Assembly: GCF_027111255.2 (NCBI RefSeq)
Contig: NZ_CP114285.2
Coordinates: 3,348,001 to 3,412,000 of the forward strand
Direction of reading: 5' to 3'
Length of the DNA: 64,000 bases
DNA from: Flavobacterium flavigenum
GTDB taxonomy: Bacteria; Bacteroidota; Bacteroidia; Flavobacteriales; Flavobacteriaceae
The position numbers were made by a program, and so were the translations under genes. The notes under the pieces are model-generated. The model made no database searches. It had not been told where the DNA came from and was given only the letters and a program-made list of their open reading frames with translations. Shown one piece after another: positions 9,040 to 17,735 of this stretch. Every line of letters begins with the position of its first letter. Position 1 is the stretch's first letter.

Positions 9040-9372
9040 TTAAGTGTAATAAATTTCTAGTAAGATTGCAGTTATGAAAAAAATCAGTAATGTTATTCGA
9101 CTTATTTTTTTTAGCGGAGTTAATATCACAATCAGGCTTCCTATTACCATTAACTGAATTAAAAAAAGCAAGGTTCCACAACACAGAGAGGCTGTAAATA
9201 GCCAAAAAAAGTAGGCAGTTATAAGCAAAAGTAATCCGGTAATTTTAGTTTGTTTTGGGTTTTTCTGCATCCATTTTTCAAAACCTAAATCATAGGATAA
9301 AGCAGCTCTTTTAGAAGTAAAATACAAGGTATAAAAAGCTAAAAAAACGATAAGACTTGCTATTGTTACCAT
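9040..9372 (-). CDS. DUF3325-like small membrane protein
   Basis: A 110-residue protein with three hydrophobic helices (about 4-20, 44-64 and 65-85, with another near the end). It has a short cytoplasmic loop KRAALSYDLGFEKWM where DUF3325 proteins have a comparable basic loop. It is first in the cassette and lies 20 bp inside a good promoter. Function unknown; the neighbours suggest iron or siderophore handling. Confidence 0.6.
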   Translation of the reverse strand: MVTIASLIVFLAFYTLYFTSKRAALSYDLGFEKWMQKNPKQTKITGLLLLITAYFFWLFTASLCCGTLLFLIQLMVIGSLIVILTPLKKISRITLLIFFITAILLEIYYT

Positions 9373-9391
9373 AATCTGAAATTTTATGCAG

Positions 9392-9422
9392 CAAATTTAA
9401 GTTTTGAAATAACACAAAACAA
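9392..9422 (-). promoter_or_regulatory. promoter of the PepSY cassette
   Basis: Minus strand -7 element TAAATTTG (9392-9399) with TTG 20 bases upstream (9420-9422). An AT-rich partial palindrome around TTATTCCAAATAA (9434-9446) lies just upstream and could be an operator, but it is too degenerate to assign. Confidence 0.7.
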
Positions 9423-9474
9423 ATTATTTTTATTTATTCCAAATAAGAAATAAAAACAAAAGCATATAAATGCA

Positions 9475-9506
9475 AAAAACCTGCTCAAATGAATGAACAG
9501 GTTTTT
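9475..9506 (-). terminator. terminator of the efflux operon
   Basis: A 9-bp stem of AAAAACCTG and CAGGTTTTT around a 14-base loop, with T's following for leftward transcription. It lies 27 bp past the RND pump stop. Confidence 0.8.
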
Positions 9507-9532
9507 CAGGTTTAAATCAAATCAACAATTAA

Positions 9533-12500
9533 TTAATGCGTATGTTTAGGGTTAAAACCGTCTTCGCTTAATTCGGTGTGCTCATAATCAGCTACCATTT
9601 CAGCTTCGTAATCAATTTTATCTCCTTTAGATAATCTTCTCATAATACCTTCCATGATCTGGTAGATAACCGGAACTACAATTAAGGTTAAGAATAACGA
9701 AGAAATTAATCCTCCTATAATTACCCATGCAAGTCCGTTTTTCCACTCAGCTCCTGCTCCGGATGCTAATGCAATTGGGAACATACCAAATACCATCGCA
9801 ATTGTTGTCATCAGGATCGGACGTAAACGCGCGTGGTTTGCCTGGATCAATGCTCTTCTAATCGATTCTCCGGCAGCTCTTCGCTGGTTGGTATAATCGA
9901 CAAGCATGATCGCATTCTTACACACCAGACCAATCAACATGATGACCCCTAAAATGGTAAAGATATTTAATGTATTGTTTGTTAATGCCAGTGCAAATAA
10001 AACCCCAATAAACGAAAGCGGAATCGCGAACAATACCACAAACGGGTGAACGAAACTGTCGTAAAGACCAACCATTACAAGGTAAACCAAAATAATAGCC
10101 GCCAATAATGCAATTCCTAAAGTACCAAAACCTTCAGATTGGTTCTCCTGGTCACCTCCCCAGATATAATTTACTCCGGTTGGTTTTTGCAGTTTGTCTA
10201 GTTTTTCCTGCCATTGTGTAACGATTGTTCCCGCCGGCACCCCAACGTTCTGACCTTGTACGGTTACAGAAGCTGTTTTATCTCTACGCTCTAATTTACT
10301 TGGTCCTGAACCTTCAGTAATAGTAGCAAATTGGTTTAATTTAATTTGTTGCCCTGCATTGTTGATGAAAATCAAGTTACTAACGTCTGTGATATTTTTT
10401 CTGTCAAATTCGTTGTATTTGATATTGATGTCGTATTCGTATTCGCCAGCTCTAAATTTACCGTCAGTATTTCCACTATAAGCTGTCTGCATGGTTAAAC
10501 CAACAGTTTGAAGTGTTAGTCCTAAAGCAGCCATTTTATCACGGTCTACTTTTACGTTAATTTCAGGGTTTCCGTCTTCAACTGTTAATTTAATCTCAGT
10601 TGTTCCTGGAATGGTACGCAACTCAGCTTCTGCCATTTTTGCAAATTTCATAGCGCTTTCTACGTTTGGACCTGTTACGATCAAACCTAAAGTAGCATCT
10701 TCTGCTGTACCTAAAATACCTACTGGAACTGTTTTAACTTTTGCTCCAACTAATATTTTTTCAAGCTTACGCTTTGTCTTCGCAGCATAAACGTTTGCAT
10801 CGTCTGTACGATCTTTTTGCTCGATCATTTTAACATCGATCTCAGCTTTATAAGCTGTTGCCTGCGCTGCACCTAAACCTTCACTGGTTTGTCCTACCGT
10901 TGTAATCTGGCTGAAAACATATTTCTCTCCTTTTAAGAAAGCTTCTGCTTTTTGCGTCATAAAGTTGGTCTGCTCTAATGAAGCGTCTTTTGGCATCTCG
11001 ATTTGTACTAAGAACTCACCACTATCAGATGATGCGAAGAATTCTCCTCCGATGTAACCACCTCCCATTAACCAGAAGATAGATCCGAAAAACAGGACTA
11101 ATACAATTCCGATTGTTTTAAAGTAGTGATCTAAACACCAGTTCAATAAATTTGAAACCCAGTCAGTAAAACGAGTTAAGTAGCTTTCAAATCCAAGGAT
11201 GATTCTTCCGAAAAGGTTTTTACCTTCAATATGCTCCAGTTTTCCAAAACGAGAAGACAACCACGGAATAATAGTAAATGAAGCCAATAATGAGAACATT
11301 GTAGAGATAATTACCGTAACACAGAATTGTGTAATAATGTTCGATACCAAACCTGTACTCATTGCAATCGGCAGGAACACCACCACAATTACCAATGTAA
11401 TCGAAGTTACTGTACCGCCAATTTCTGCAGTACCATCATACGATGCACGAATTCGGCTTTTACCCATCTCCATGTGTCGGTAAATGTTTTCTAATACCAC
11501 AATCGCATCATCCACAAGAATACCAACAACAAGAGATAAACCAAGTAATGACATTAAGTTAAGCGTATAACCTAATAAATAGATTCCGATAAATGTTGCA
11601 ATCAAGGAGGCAGGAATAGAAATCATTACGATCAACGAGTTTCTAATACTGTGCAGGAAGAACAACATTACAAATGCTACCAGAATAACCGCTATTAATA
11701 AATCGTGTACAACGGAGTCTGCTGCTTCAAGAGTAAATATGGTACTGTCTTTTGCAATATCAAGTTTTAAACTGGATTTTTTATAATCTTGTTCTAATGT
11801 CTTAATTGTTTTAACCAACTGCTCGCTTACTGCTACGGCATTCGCATCTGATTGTTTTACAATTTGAAGTACAATCGCACTTTTTTGGTCTACACGCGCA
11901 ATTTTCTCCGCGATTTTTTGTGTATCCTGAACGTCAGCAATATCGCCTAAACGAACCTGGATTCCGTTTTGAGAAGAAACTACTAAGTTTCTTAATTCTT
12001 CAACGTTTTTATATTTACCCGCTAAACGGATTAAGATTTTTTGATTTCTAGTTTGAATGTTACCCGTTGGGAAATCCAGGTTTGAAGTCAAAATGGTCTG
12101 TTGTACCTGAGGAACAGAAAGTCCGTAGCCTTGCATCTTTACTGCATCAAGGTTTACCTGAATCTCACGCTCCTGACCACCAATAATATTTACCTGCGCC
12201 ACACCTTGTACACGAGATAAAACGGGTGCAATCTTTTTATCGATCAAATCGTAAAAAGCAGCCTCATCCATTTTACCATTTGCACCAAGCGTCATAATTG
12301 GTAAATCACTCAAAGAGAATTTAGTTAACGACGGCGGATCGGCATCATCTGGAAGATCACTCAAAATCGCATTAATTTTACGCTGCGCATCATTCATCGA
12401 AATATCTACGTTAGCAGTAGAAAGCAATGTAATCGACACTACAGAAAGTGACTCATATGATTTTGAATCGATTTTCTTGATATTTTCTAATGATGCAATC

Positions 12501-12709
12501 GCATCTTCAATCTTTTTTGTTACTGTATTTTCAACCTCACTTGGCGAAGCTCCAGGATATACAGTAGAAACCGTAATAACGTTGGTTTCAAATTTCGGGA
12601 TCAGCTCATAGCCTAACTGGCTGTAGCTGAACAATCCACCTAAAATCAGAATTGTAAACAATACAATTACTAACGACGGACGTTTTATGGATATTTCGGC
12701 TAATTTCAT
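9533..12709 (-). CDS. RND-family efflux pump permease (AcrB/MexB type)
   Basis: A 1058-residue inner-membrane proton-driven exporter working with an adaptor and a TolC-like channel. The start MKLAEISIKRP has the usual amphipathic leader. Two halves each have a large periplasmic loop and a helix bundle. GLSLVVGILVDDAIVVLENIYRHME, with the paired Asp of transmembrane helix 4, is at about residues 391-415. A second-half cognate (GLVCKNAIMLVDY) is near 931. Multidrug or organic export is more likely than metal export because the CusA-type Met pairs are not evident. It is the last gene of the operon. Confidence 0.92.
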   Translation of the reverse strand: MKLAEISIKRPSLVIVLFTILILGGLFSYSQLGYELIPKFETNVITVSTVYPGASPSEVENTVTKKIEDAIASLENIKKIDSKSYESLSVVSITLLSTANVDISMNDAQRKINAILSDLPDDADPPSLTKFSLSDLPIMTLGANGKMDEAAFYDLIDKKIAPVLSRVQGVAQVNIIGGQEREIQVNLDAVKMQGYGLSVPQVQQTILTSNLDFPTGNIQTRNQKILIRLAGKYKNVEELRNLVVSSQNGIQVRLGDIADVQDTQKIAEKIARVDQKSAIVLQIVKQSDANAVAVSEQLVKTIKTLEQDYKKSSLKLDIAKDSTIFTLEAADSVVHDLLIAVILVAFVMLFFLHSIRNSLIVMISIPASLIATFIGIYLLGYTLNLMSLLGLSLVVGILVDDAIVVLENIYRHMEMGKSRIRASYDGTAEIGGTVTSITLVIVVVFLPIAMSTGLVSNIITQFCVTVIISTMFSLLASFTIIPWLSSRFGKLEHIEGKNLFGRIILGFESYLTRFTDWVSNLLNWCLDHYFKTIGIVLVLFFGSIFWLMGGGYIGGEFFASSDSGEFLVQIEMPKDASLEQTNFMTQKAEAFLKGEKYVFSQITTVGQTSEGLGAAQATAYKAEIDVKMIEQKDRTDDANVYAAKTKRKLEKILVGAKVKTVPVGILGTAEDATLGLIVTGPNVESAMKFAKMAEAELRTIPGTTEIKLTVEDGNPEINVKVDRDKMAALGLTLQTVGLTMQTAYSGNTDGKFRAGEYEYDINIKYNEFDRKNITDVSNLIFINNAGQQIKLNQFATITEGSGPSKLERRDKTASVTVQGQNVGVPAGTIVTQWQEKLDKLQKPTGVNYIWGGDQENQSEGFGTLGIALLAAIILVYLVMVGLYDSFVHPFVVLFAIPLSFIGVLFALALTNNTLNIFTILGVIMLIGLVCKNAIMLVDYTNQRRAAGESIRRALIQANHARLRPILMTTIAMVFGMFPIALASGAGAEWKNGLAWVIIGGLISSLFLTLIVVPVIYQIMEGIMRRLSKGDKIDYEAEMVADYEHTELSEDGFNPKHTH

Positions 12710-12843
12710 ATGTTTTTTTTTAAAGTCTTTAGTTTTTTAGTCCCTAGTCCTTTTTAGTCTTTAGTTATTAGACCCTAGTTTAATATTATTTAATTTCTAA
12801 GGACTAGCAACTAAGTACTAATCAACTTAATCACTAATTACTC
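12710..12843. repeat. short degenerate tandem repeat between efflux genes
   Basis: The gap between adaptor and pump is filled with repeats of the words AGTCTTTAGT, TAGTCCCTAGTC and TTAGACCCTAG, then AAGGACTAGCAACTAAGTACTAATC in looser form. No gene is seen. This low-complexity type recurs in flavobacterial spacers. Confidence 0.6.
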
Positions 12844-13911
12844 TTACTTAATAATTTCTACTGTATTTCCGTCTTGTAAGTTAATTTGTCCCGTTACTAT
12901 TACGGTTTCCCCATCATTTAATCCATCGATAATTTCAACTTTATCACCTAAGATTCTGCCGGCTACGACTTTTTTCAATTTGGCAACATTGTTTTCAACC
13001 ACAAATATTTGGTTGCTGCTTACACTTCCTACGAAAGCATTTCTTGGAACAATTTTCAGGTTTTGTTTTTGGTTGTTACCACCAAAATTTGCTGTTCCGT
13101 ACATACCCGCTTTTAAATCGTTATTTGAATTATTTGTAATTTCGATTTCAACAGGAAAGTTTAAAGAAGCATCTGCTTTTGAAGCAATGAAAGTAATTTT
13201 TCCGGAGAAATTTTTGTCAGGATAAACACTTGCGGTAATGTTAACTGTGTTTCCTAATTTTAAACTTGCAACCTGACTTTCATTTACAGCAACAGTCAGT
13301 TTTAATTTGGATGTATTTACAATATCAAATAATGCAGTTGCAGGCATACCAGTTAAGATAGATCCCGGTTCAATATATTTTTTATTGATGAATCCGTTGA
13401 TTGGTGCTTTTACTTTTGTGTCACCAACATTAATATTTGCTTGTTTTAAATTAGATTCAGCATTTGTTAAAGCTAATTTTGCCTGATCTAATTGTTGTTT
13501 TGTAACACCACCGGTTTTAAAAGCATTTTCATATCTGCTGTAATCAGATTTTGCATTTTGGTAAACTGCCTGAGCCTGTTGTGCACTCACATTAATCACA
13601 TCGCCTCTCATAGTTAGTAAAGTCTGGCCAACTCTTACATAGTCACCTTCTTTTACTAAAACACGGATTACTTTTCCGGATTTTTCAGCAGAGAAAGTCA
13701 ATTCCTGAATAGGCTCAAAGTTTCCGTTGGCCGTAAAACCCAGATTTACATCTTCTGTTTTAACTGTCGCTACTTTTACAGAAACAGCAGCATTTTTTTG
13801 TGCCACAATAGCAGTTTTAGCCTCATTTTCTGTTTTATTTTTATTTAAAAGGTAGCTAATCCCGACAAAAGCTACGGCTATGATTACGATTGTTATAATT
13901 ATTTTCTTCAT
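12844..13911 (-). CDS. RND efflux periplasmic adaptor (membrane fusion protein)
   Basis: A 355-residue protein with an N-terminal membrane anchor (about residues 4-21), then the usual order of barrel, lipoyl-like, short coiled-coil hairpin (about 110-155), second lipoyl half (VKAPINGFINKKYIEPGS) and beta-barrel/membrane-proximal domains. It bridges the RND pump and the outer-membrane channel. The short hairpin matches the HlyD_D23-type adaptors of Bacteroidota. It lies 9 bp after the TolC-like gene. No lipobox is present. Confidence 0.9.
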   Translation of the reverse strand: MKKIIITIVIIAVAFVGISYLLNKNKTENEAKTAIVAQKNAAVSVKVATVKTEDVNLGFTANGNFEPIQELTFSAEKSGKVIRVLVKEGDYVRVGQTLLTMRGDVINVSAQQAQAVYQNAKSDYSRYENAFKTGGVTKQQLDQAKLALTNAESNLKQANINVGDTKVKAPINGFINKKYIEPGSILTGMPATALFDIVNTSKLKLTVAVNESQVASLKLGNTVNITASVYPDKNFSGKITFIASKADASLNFPVEIEITNNSNNDLKAGMYGTANFGGNNQKQNLKIVPRNAFVGSVSSNQIFVVENNVAKLKKVVAGRILGDKVEIIDGLNDGETVIVTGQINLQDGNTVEIIK

Positions 13912-13920
13912 TGTAATTAG

Positions 13921-15255
13921 TTATTTAATAAGAGTTTTTAGTTCGCCTTTTGATTTGATTAGAGATATTTCGGCAATTTTATAATTTAAAACTGCTCTGC
14001 TGTAATTATTCTGAGCTTCCTGATTTGCATTTTCTGCATCTAATAAGTCAGTTAATGATGCTAATCCCTGTAAGTAATTGTTTTTGGTATTGCTTAAAAT
14101 TTCACTTGCAAGTCGCATATTTTCTTTTTGGTTCTCAATAGTCACAAGATTATTATTGATTTGCGTCATCGCATTTCTATAATCCAGGTCAAGAGAAAGT
14201 TTAGTGTCTTTCATGTCTTCCTGTAGTGTTCTGATTTCAACATCAGCCTGTCTCACTTTCGCACGGGTACCAAAACCGGTAAAAATCGGAATATGTAGAT
14301 TTAATCCTATAGCAGAATAATCAGACCAGTAAACCCCGTCTTTAGGCTTTTTAAACCAAGGCATTTCAGGTCCCTGACCAATATAGTTGTAACCTGCAGT
14401 TAGTGAAAGTGTAGGATAATATCCGGCTTCAACAGCTTTCTTATTGAATACAAGTAATTCTTCTTGTTTTTTCAAAAGAAGATATTCTGTTCTGTTTTCT
14501 ACATTAGGAGTTTCAGTCAATGCTGCCGATGTAGCTTCAAATTCTTCTGAAGGAATTTCGATTTTGGTTTCAATTGGCATACCCATATAAAACTTTAAAG
14601 CATTTTCCTGTAACTCAACCTGATTCTTAACTTGTTGACGCTCTGTATCAATGTTTGATAATTTTACAATGATACGGTCTAAATCAATTTTCTTGGCCAA
14701 ACCATTGTCAAATTGTCCTTTTACAATATCGCGAACTTTAGTAGTATTGGCATATGTACTGTCTAATAAAGTTAAAAGGTCTCTTTGAACATAAACAGTA
14801 TAATAATTGTTGGCTACTCTTTCAATTACCTGTTCTTCTGTCAGCTGATCATTTATCTGATAAAATTCACGTGTCGAACGGGCGGCCCTCAGTCCTGTAA
14901 ATACAGACTGATCAAAAATTGCCTGAGTTAAAGAAAGTCCTGCAGTAGAAGTCCATTTTTGGCCTAATGGCGCTAAAAGTGTAGTTCCTGGAGCGCCAAA
15001 AAAATCTCCAGGTAAAGCATTTAACTGCAAAATAGGATTGTAAGTCAAATTTCCGTTTGCAGAGATTTGTGGCAGTGCTCTTGAACGTATTTCCTGAATT
15101 TTATACTCACTGTTTTCAACCTGCAATTTAGATTTCTTAGCTTCTGCTTTATTTTGAAGAGCGTAGGTAAGAGCGTCTTTTAGGGTTAGTGTCTTGACTT
15201 GTGCATTGGCGGAGAGGCCAACACTGCACAAAAATATTAGAACGATTCTTTTCAT
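13921..15255 (-). CDS. TolC-family outer-membrane efflux channel
   Basis: A 444-residue protein with a signal peptide (MKRIVLIFLCSVGLSANAQ) and two OEP repeats. Long helical stretches with the TLKDALTYALQNK start and NYYTVYVQRDLLTL (first half) are mirrored by YRNAMTQI and TDLLDAENANQEAQNNYSRA (second half). It forms the trimeric channel of the tripartite pump. It lies 12 bp after tetR and 9 bp before the adaptor gene, as expected for one transcript. Confidence 0.92.
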   Translation of the reverse strand: MKRIVLIFLCSVGLSANAQVKTLTLKDALTYALQNKAEAKKSKLQVENSEYKIQEIRSRALPQISANGNLTYNPILQLNALPGDFFGAPGTTLLAPLGQKWTSTAGLSLTQAIFDQSVFTGLRAARSTREFYQINDQLTEEQVIERVANNYYTVYVQRDLLTLLDSTYANTTKVRDIVKGQFDNGLAKKIDLDRIIVKLSNIDTERQQVKNQVELQENALKFYMGMPIETKIEIPSEEFEATSAALTETPNVENRTEYLLLKKQEELLVFNKKAVEAGYYPTLSLTAGYNYIGQGPEMPWFKKPKDGVYWSDYSAIGLNLHIPIFTGFGTRAKVRQADVEIRTLQEDMKDTKLSLDLDYRNAMTQINNNLVTIENQKENMRLASEILSNTKNNYLQGLASLTDLLDAENANQEAQNNYSRAVLNYKIAEISLIKSKGELKTLIK

Positions 15256-15267
15256 ATAGATTGATGA

Positions 15268-15867
15268 TTAAGTAATAATTTTTTTAAGTTGTTTTTCTAA
15301 TTCTGCAATTCCTAATGGTGTTGACATTGCTCTGGTGTGATATTCTAAGGCCTCTAATTCTAATTTTTGCGATTCTTTGTCTGATACTGTTGTTTCATTA
15401 ATATGAAAAATTAAAGTATAATAAAACCGTACATATACATCAATATTCAGGTCTGCCCTGTATAAGTTTTCACGAATTCCTTTTTCAATATTTTCTCTAA
15501 ACCATTGGCTGCATTGTTCTATTTCCTGAGTCATAACTTTATGGTAAATTTCAGGATAATGTTTTTTAAGCTGATAAATGGGAGACGAATCCATACTGTT
15601 TGTAAACATTTCGCAAAACATTTCACGGATCTCAAAATTCTCCTGAATTGCATTATTGTTTTTAGCTACAATCGTATCAATGATTTCATGTACCTGTTTA
15701 TGAACTAAAGTTGTGCTTTCTTCTATTAAAATCTCTTTATTACAAAAGTATTTGTAAATCGTTTTTTTTGAAATGCACATTTCACCTGCGATATCATCCA
15801 TTGTGACACTTTTAAAACCTAGTTTTAAAAATAGCTCACTTGCTTTTGATATGATTTTCTCTTTCAT
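15268..15867 (-). CDS. TetR-family repressor of the efflux operon
   Basis: A 199-residue regulator. The N-terminal helix-turn-helix is seen as KSVTMDDIAGEMCISKKTIYKYF at about residues 19-41; the rest is an all-helical ligand-binding domain. It is the first gene of the efflux operon, so it would control itself along with the pump. Its promoter has a palindromic site of the same form as two sites before the YceI gene, which are good candidates for its operators. The start at 15867 lies in the second copy of a 15-base duplication (see findings). Confidence 0.9.
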   Translation of the reverse strand: MKEKIISKASELFLKLGFKSVTMDDIAGEMCISKKTIYKYFCNKEILIEESTTLVHKQVHEIIDTIVAKNNNAIQENFEIREMFCEMFTNSMDSSPIYQLKKHYPEIYHKVMTQEIEQCSQWFRENIEKGIRENLYRADLNIDVYVRFYYTLIFHINETTVSDKESQKLELEALEYHTRAMSTPLGIAELEKQLKKIIT

Positions 15868-15888
15868 TATTAATTTTCTCTTTCATTA

Positions 15889-15928
15889 CAAATATATTCA
15901 GGAAACTAAAGTTAAGAAAAAACTGTCC
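15889..15928 (-). promoter_or_regulatory. promoter and candidate operator of the tetR-efflux operon
   Basis: The -7 element TATATTTG is at 15889-15896 (minus strand). Four bases upstream starts GGAAACT (15901-15907), followed after exactly 14 bases by ACTGTCC (15922-15928). This is a degenerate version of GGAAACT-N14-AGTTTCC found twice before the YceI gene, at the same distance from the -7 element. Confidence 0.6.
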
Positions 15929-15974
15929 AATATATTCGTAATTATTTTACATTCCCTTATTCATTTCGTAAGAT

Positions 15975-16496
15975 TTATATGCTGAATTCTAAGTTTGCAA
16001 TAAGTTTGATGTCTTTTCCTAACGCTAATCCTCCATTGTGGTTATAGGAATTATAGTCTAAACCAAAATCCTGGCGTTTAATATCCCCTTTAATTTCAAA
16101 AGCTACTTTTTTCTCCCCATTATAAGTATTGACACCAATAAACTCTGCATCAAGCTCTACTACTTTGGTCACATCTTTTATGGTTAAATCACCTTTAAAG
16201 AAATTGATATTATTATTTACTTTTTGAAAAGAGGTCGATTTGAAACTAATAATCGGATGCTCATTCACGTTAAAAAGATCATTTAACTGTAAGTGAGAAT
16301 CAATTTGTTGAAAACTGTCATTCTTGTTATTTATGTCTAAAGAAAATTCAACAGAAGCATCTTCAATTTCATTATCCTCGATATTTACATAGCCATCAAA
16401 CTTGTTTGCGTTTCCTCCCAAATAAGCAATTATCGAATGCCTCATTTTTATTAAAACATCTGACTGGCTAGAATCTACGGTCCATGTTGTTTTCAT
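15975..16496 (-). CDS. YceI-family lipocalin-like protein
   Basis: A 173-residue YceI domain, an extended antiparallel beta-barrel that binds long isoprenoid or amphiphilic ligands. Typical signs are the start WTVDSSQSDVLIKMRHS, the KFDGYV turn, HLQLNDLFNVNEHPIISFKS in the middle and the C-terminal LGKDIKLIANLEF. No signal peptide is seen, so this copy appears cytoplasmic, unlike many relatives. It lies 107 bp upstream of the efflux operon in the same direction, with its own promoter carrying two repressor-like palindromes. It may help in sensing or handling the same hydrophobic compounds as the pump. Confidence 0.88.
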   Translation of the reverse strand: MKTTWTVDSSQSDVLIKMRHSIIAYLGGNANKFDGYVNIEDNEIEDASVEFSLDINNKNDSFQQIDSHLQLNDLFNVNEHPIISFKSTSFQKVNNNINFFKGDLTIKDVTKVVELDAEFIGVNTYNGEKKVAFEIKGDIKRQDFGLDYNSYNHNGGLALGKDIKLIANLEFSI

Positions 16497-16539
16497 ATAT
16501 TTTTGATTTTGTTGAGTTTATGCTTGCTTAAAATCTTTT

Positions 16540-16612
16540 GGAAACTTAAATAGTGTTTTCAGTTTCCGTGTGCAAATATAAACAGGAAACTTAAAACACC
16601 AAAAAAGTTTCC
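16540..16612 (-). promoter_or_regulatory. YceI promoter with two identical palindromic operators
   Basis: Minus-strand -7 TATATTTG (16573-16580) and TTG (16600-16602) are 19 bases apart. Two copies of GGAAACT-N14-AGTTTCC flank and overlap it: 16540-16567 over the transcription start and 16585-16612 over the -33 element. The upstream copy starts 4 bases from the -7 element, exactly as in the tetR promoter. Confidence 0.75.
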
Positions 16613-16717
16613 ATGTTTTTTTAAAATAATTTTAAGAGAGCGAGAGGAGTATGAAAACATCAGATTAAAATCATTTCGAGCAATTAAATTTTAGACCATA
16701 ATTTCACATTTGAATTG

Positions 16718-16725
16718 TATCTTTG
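16718..16725 (+). promoter_or_regulatory. -7 element for the polyprenyl synthetase gene
   Basis: TATCTTTG, 25 bp before the ATG at 16751. It overlaps the upstream TTG at 16715, so translation cannot sensibly start there. Confidence 0.5.
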
Positions 16726-16750
16726 GGCTCGTAATCAGATTTTCATTTTT

Positions 16751-17725
16751 ATGCACCATATTAGCCAGTACCAGGATTTTTTTATTAATTATCTAAAAAG
16801 CCAAAACATTAGCAAAGAGCCTAAAAACCTTTATGAACCTATTGAATATATTTTGGGACTTGGGGGCAAACGGATGCGTCCGGTACTAACTTTAATGGCA
16901 GCAGAAGTTTTTGATGCCGATTATAAAACAGCACTTCCGGCTGCAATGGCGGTAGAAGTTTTTCATAACTTCTCTTTGGTTCATGATGATATTATGGATG
17001 ATGCACCTTTGCGAAGAGGAAAAGAAACAGTGCATGAGAAATGGAACCTTAATACAGGAATTCTATCCGGAGATGCAATGCTTATCCTTGCTTATCAATA
17101 CTTTGAGCAATACGAGCCGGAAATCTTCAGGGATTTAGCAAAGCTTTTCAGTAAAACAGCGCTCGAAGTTTGTGAAGGCCAGCAATGGGATGTAGATTTT
17201 GAATCACGTTCAGATGTTACTATTCCTGAATATCTGAAAATGATTGAGTATAAAACAGCTGTTTTGGTTGCGGCTGCTATGAAAATGGGTGCAATTGTAG
17301 CCAAAACTTCTGGAAAAGAAGCCGATTTGATTTATGATTTCGGACTTAACTTAGGATTGGCCTTTCAGCTGCAGGATGATTATTTAGATGCTTTTGGAGA
17401 TCCTGAAACTTTTGGAAAACAAGTAGGAGGAGATATTATCGAAAACAAAAAAACCTATTTGTACTTAAAAGCAATAGAGTTTTCTGCTTCTGAAAAAGCG
17501 GCAGAATTGCAGAGTTTATTCACTTTGCAATTGGAGGACAACGCTGATAAAATAGAAAAGGCCAAAGCGATTTTTAACGAATCGGGTGCATCGGAAGCTA
17601 CTCAAAAAGCGATAGAAATGTACACTTTTAAAGCTTTTGAAACACTTGAAAAAATGGATATCAGCACAGAAAAGAAAAAGATCCTGAAGACTTTTGGCGA
17701 AAATCTAATGGGCAGAAAGGTTTAA
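16751..17725 (+). CDS. polyprenyl (isoprenyl) diphosphate synthetase
   Basis: Head-to-tail prenyltransferase condensing isopentenyl diphosphate onto an allylic diphosphate, for example for the menaquinone side chain. Two Asp-rich motifs are visible: first DDIMDD (near residue 80) followed by LRRG, second LQDDYLDAFGD (near 210). GGKRMRP near residue 38 binds diphosphate. The protein is 324 residues from the ATG at 16751, chosen because of the -7 element just upstream. The product chain length cannot be read with confidence. The next gene begins 10 bp later. Confidence 0.92.
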   Translation: MHHISQYQDFFINYLKSQNISKEPKNLYEPIEYILGLGGKRMRPVLTLMAAEVFDADYKTALPAAMAVEVFHNFSLVHDDIMDDAPLRRGKETVHEKWNLNTGILSGDAMLILAYQYFEQYEPEIFRDLAKLFSKTALEVCEGQQWDVDFESRSDVTIPEYLKMIEYKTAVLVAAAMKMGAIVAKTSGKEADLIYDFGLNLGLAFQLQDDYLDAFGDPETFGKQVGGDIIENKKTYLYLKAIEFSASEKAAELQSLFTLQLEDNADKIEKAKAIFNESGASEATQKAIEMYTFKAFETLEKMDISTEKKKILKTFGENLMGRKV

Positions 17726-17735
17726 TATTCAAATT

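Noticed and set aside
9020..9205. Minus-strand frame across the DUF3649/DUF3325 genes
   Set aside because: It lies in another frame over a well-supported gene and lacks membrane or motif support.
9429..9446. Fur box before the PepSY cassette
   Set aside because: Only a short AT palindrome (TTATTCCAAATAA) is present; the match to known iron-regulator boxes is too weak to claim.
11199..11483. Plus-strand frame within the RND pump gene
   Set aside because: It is an antisense shadow of a strongly supported coding sequence.
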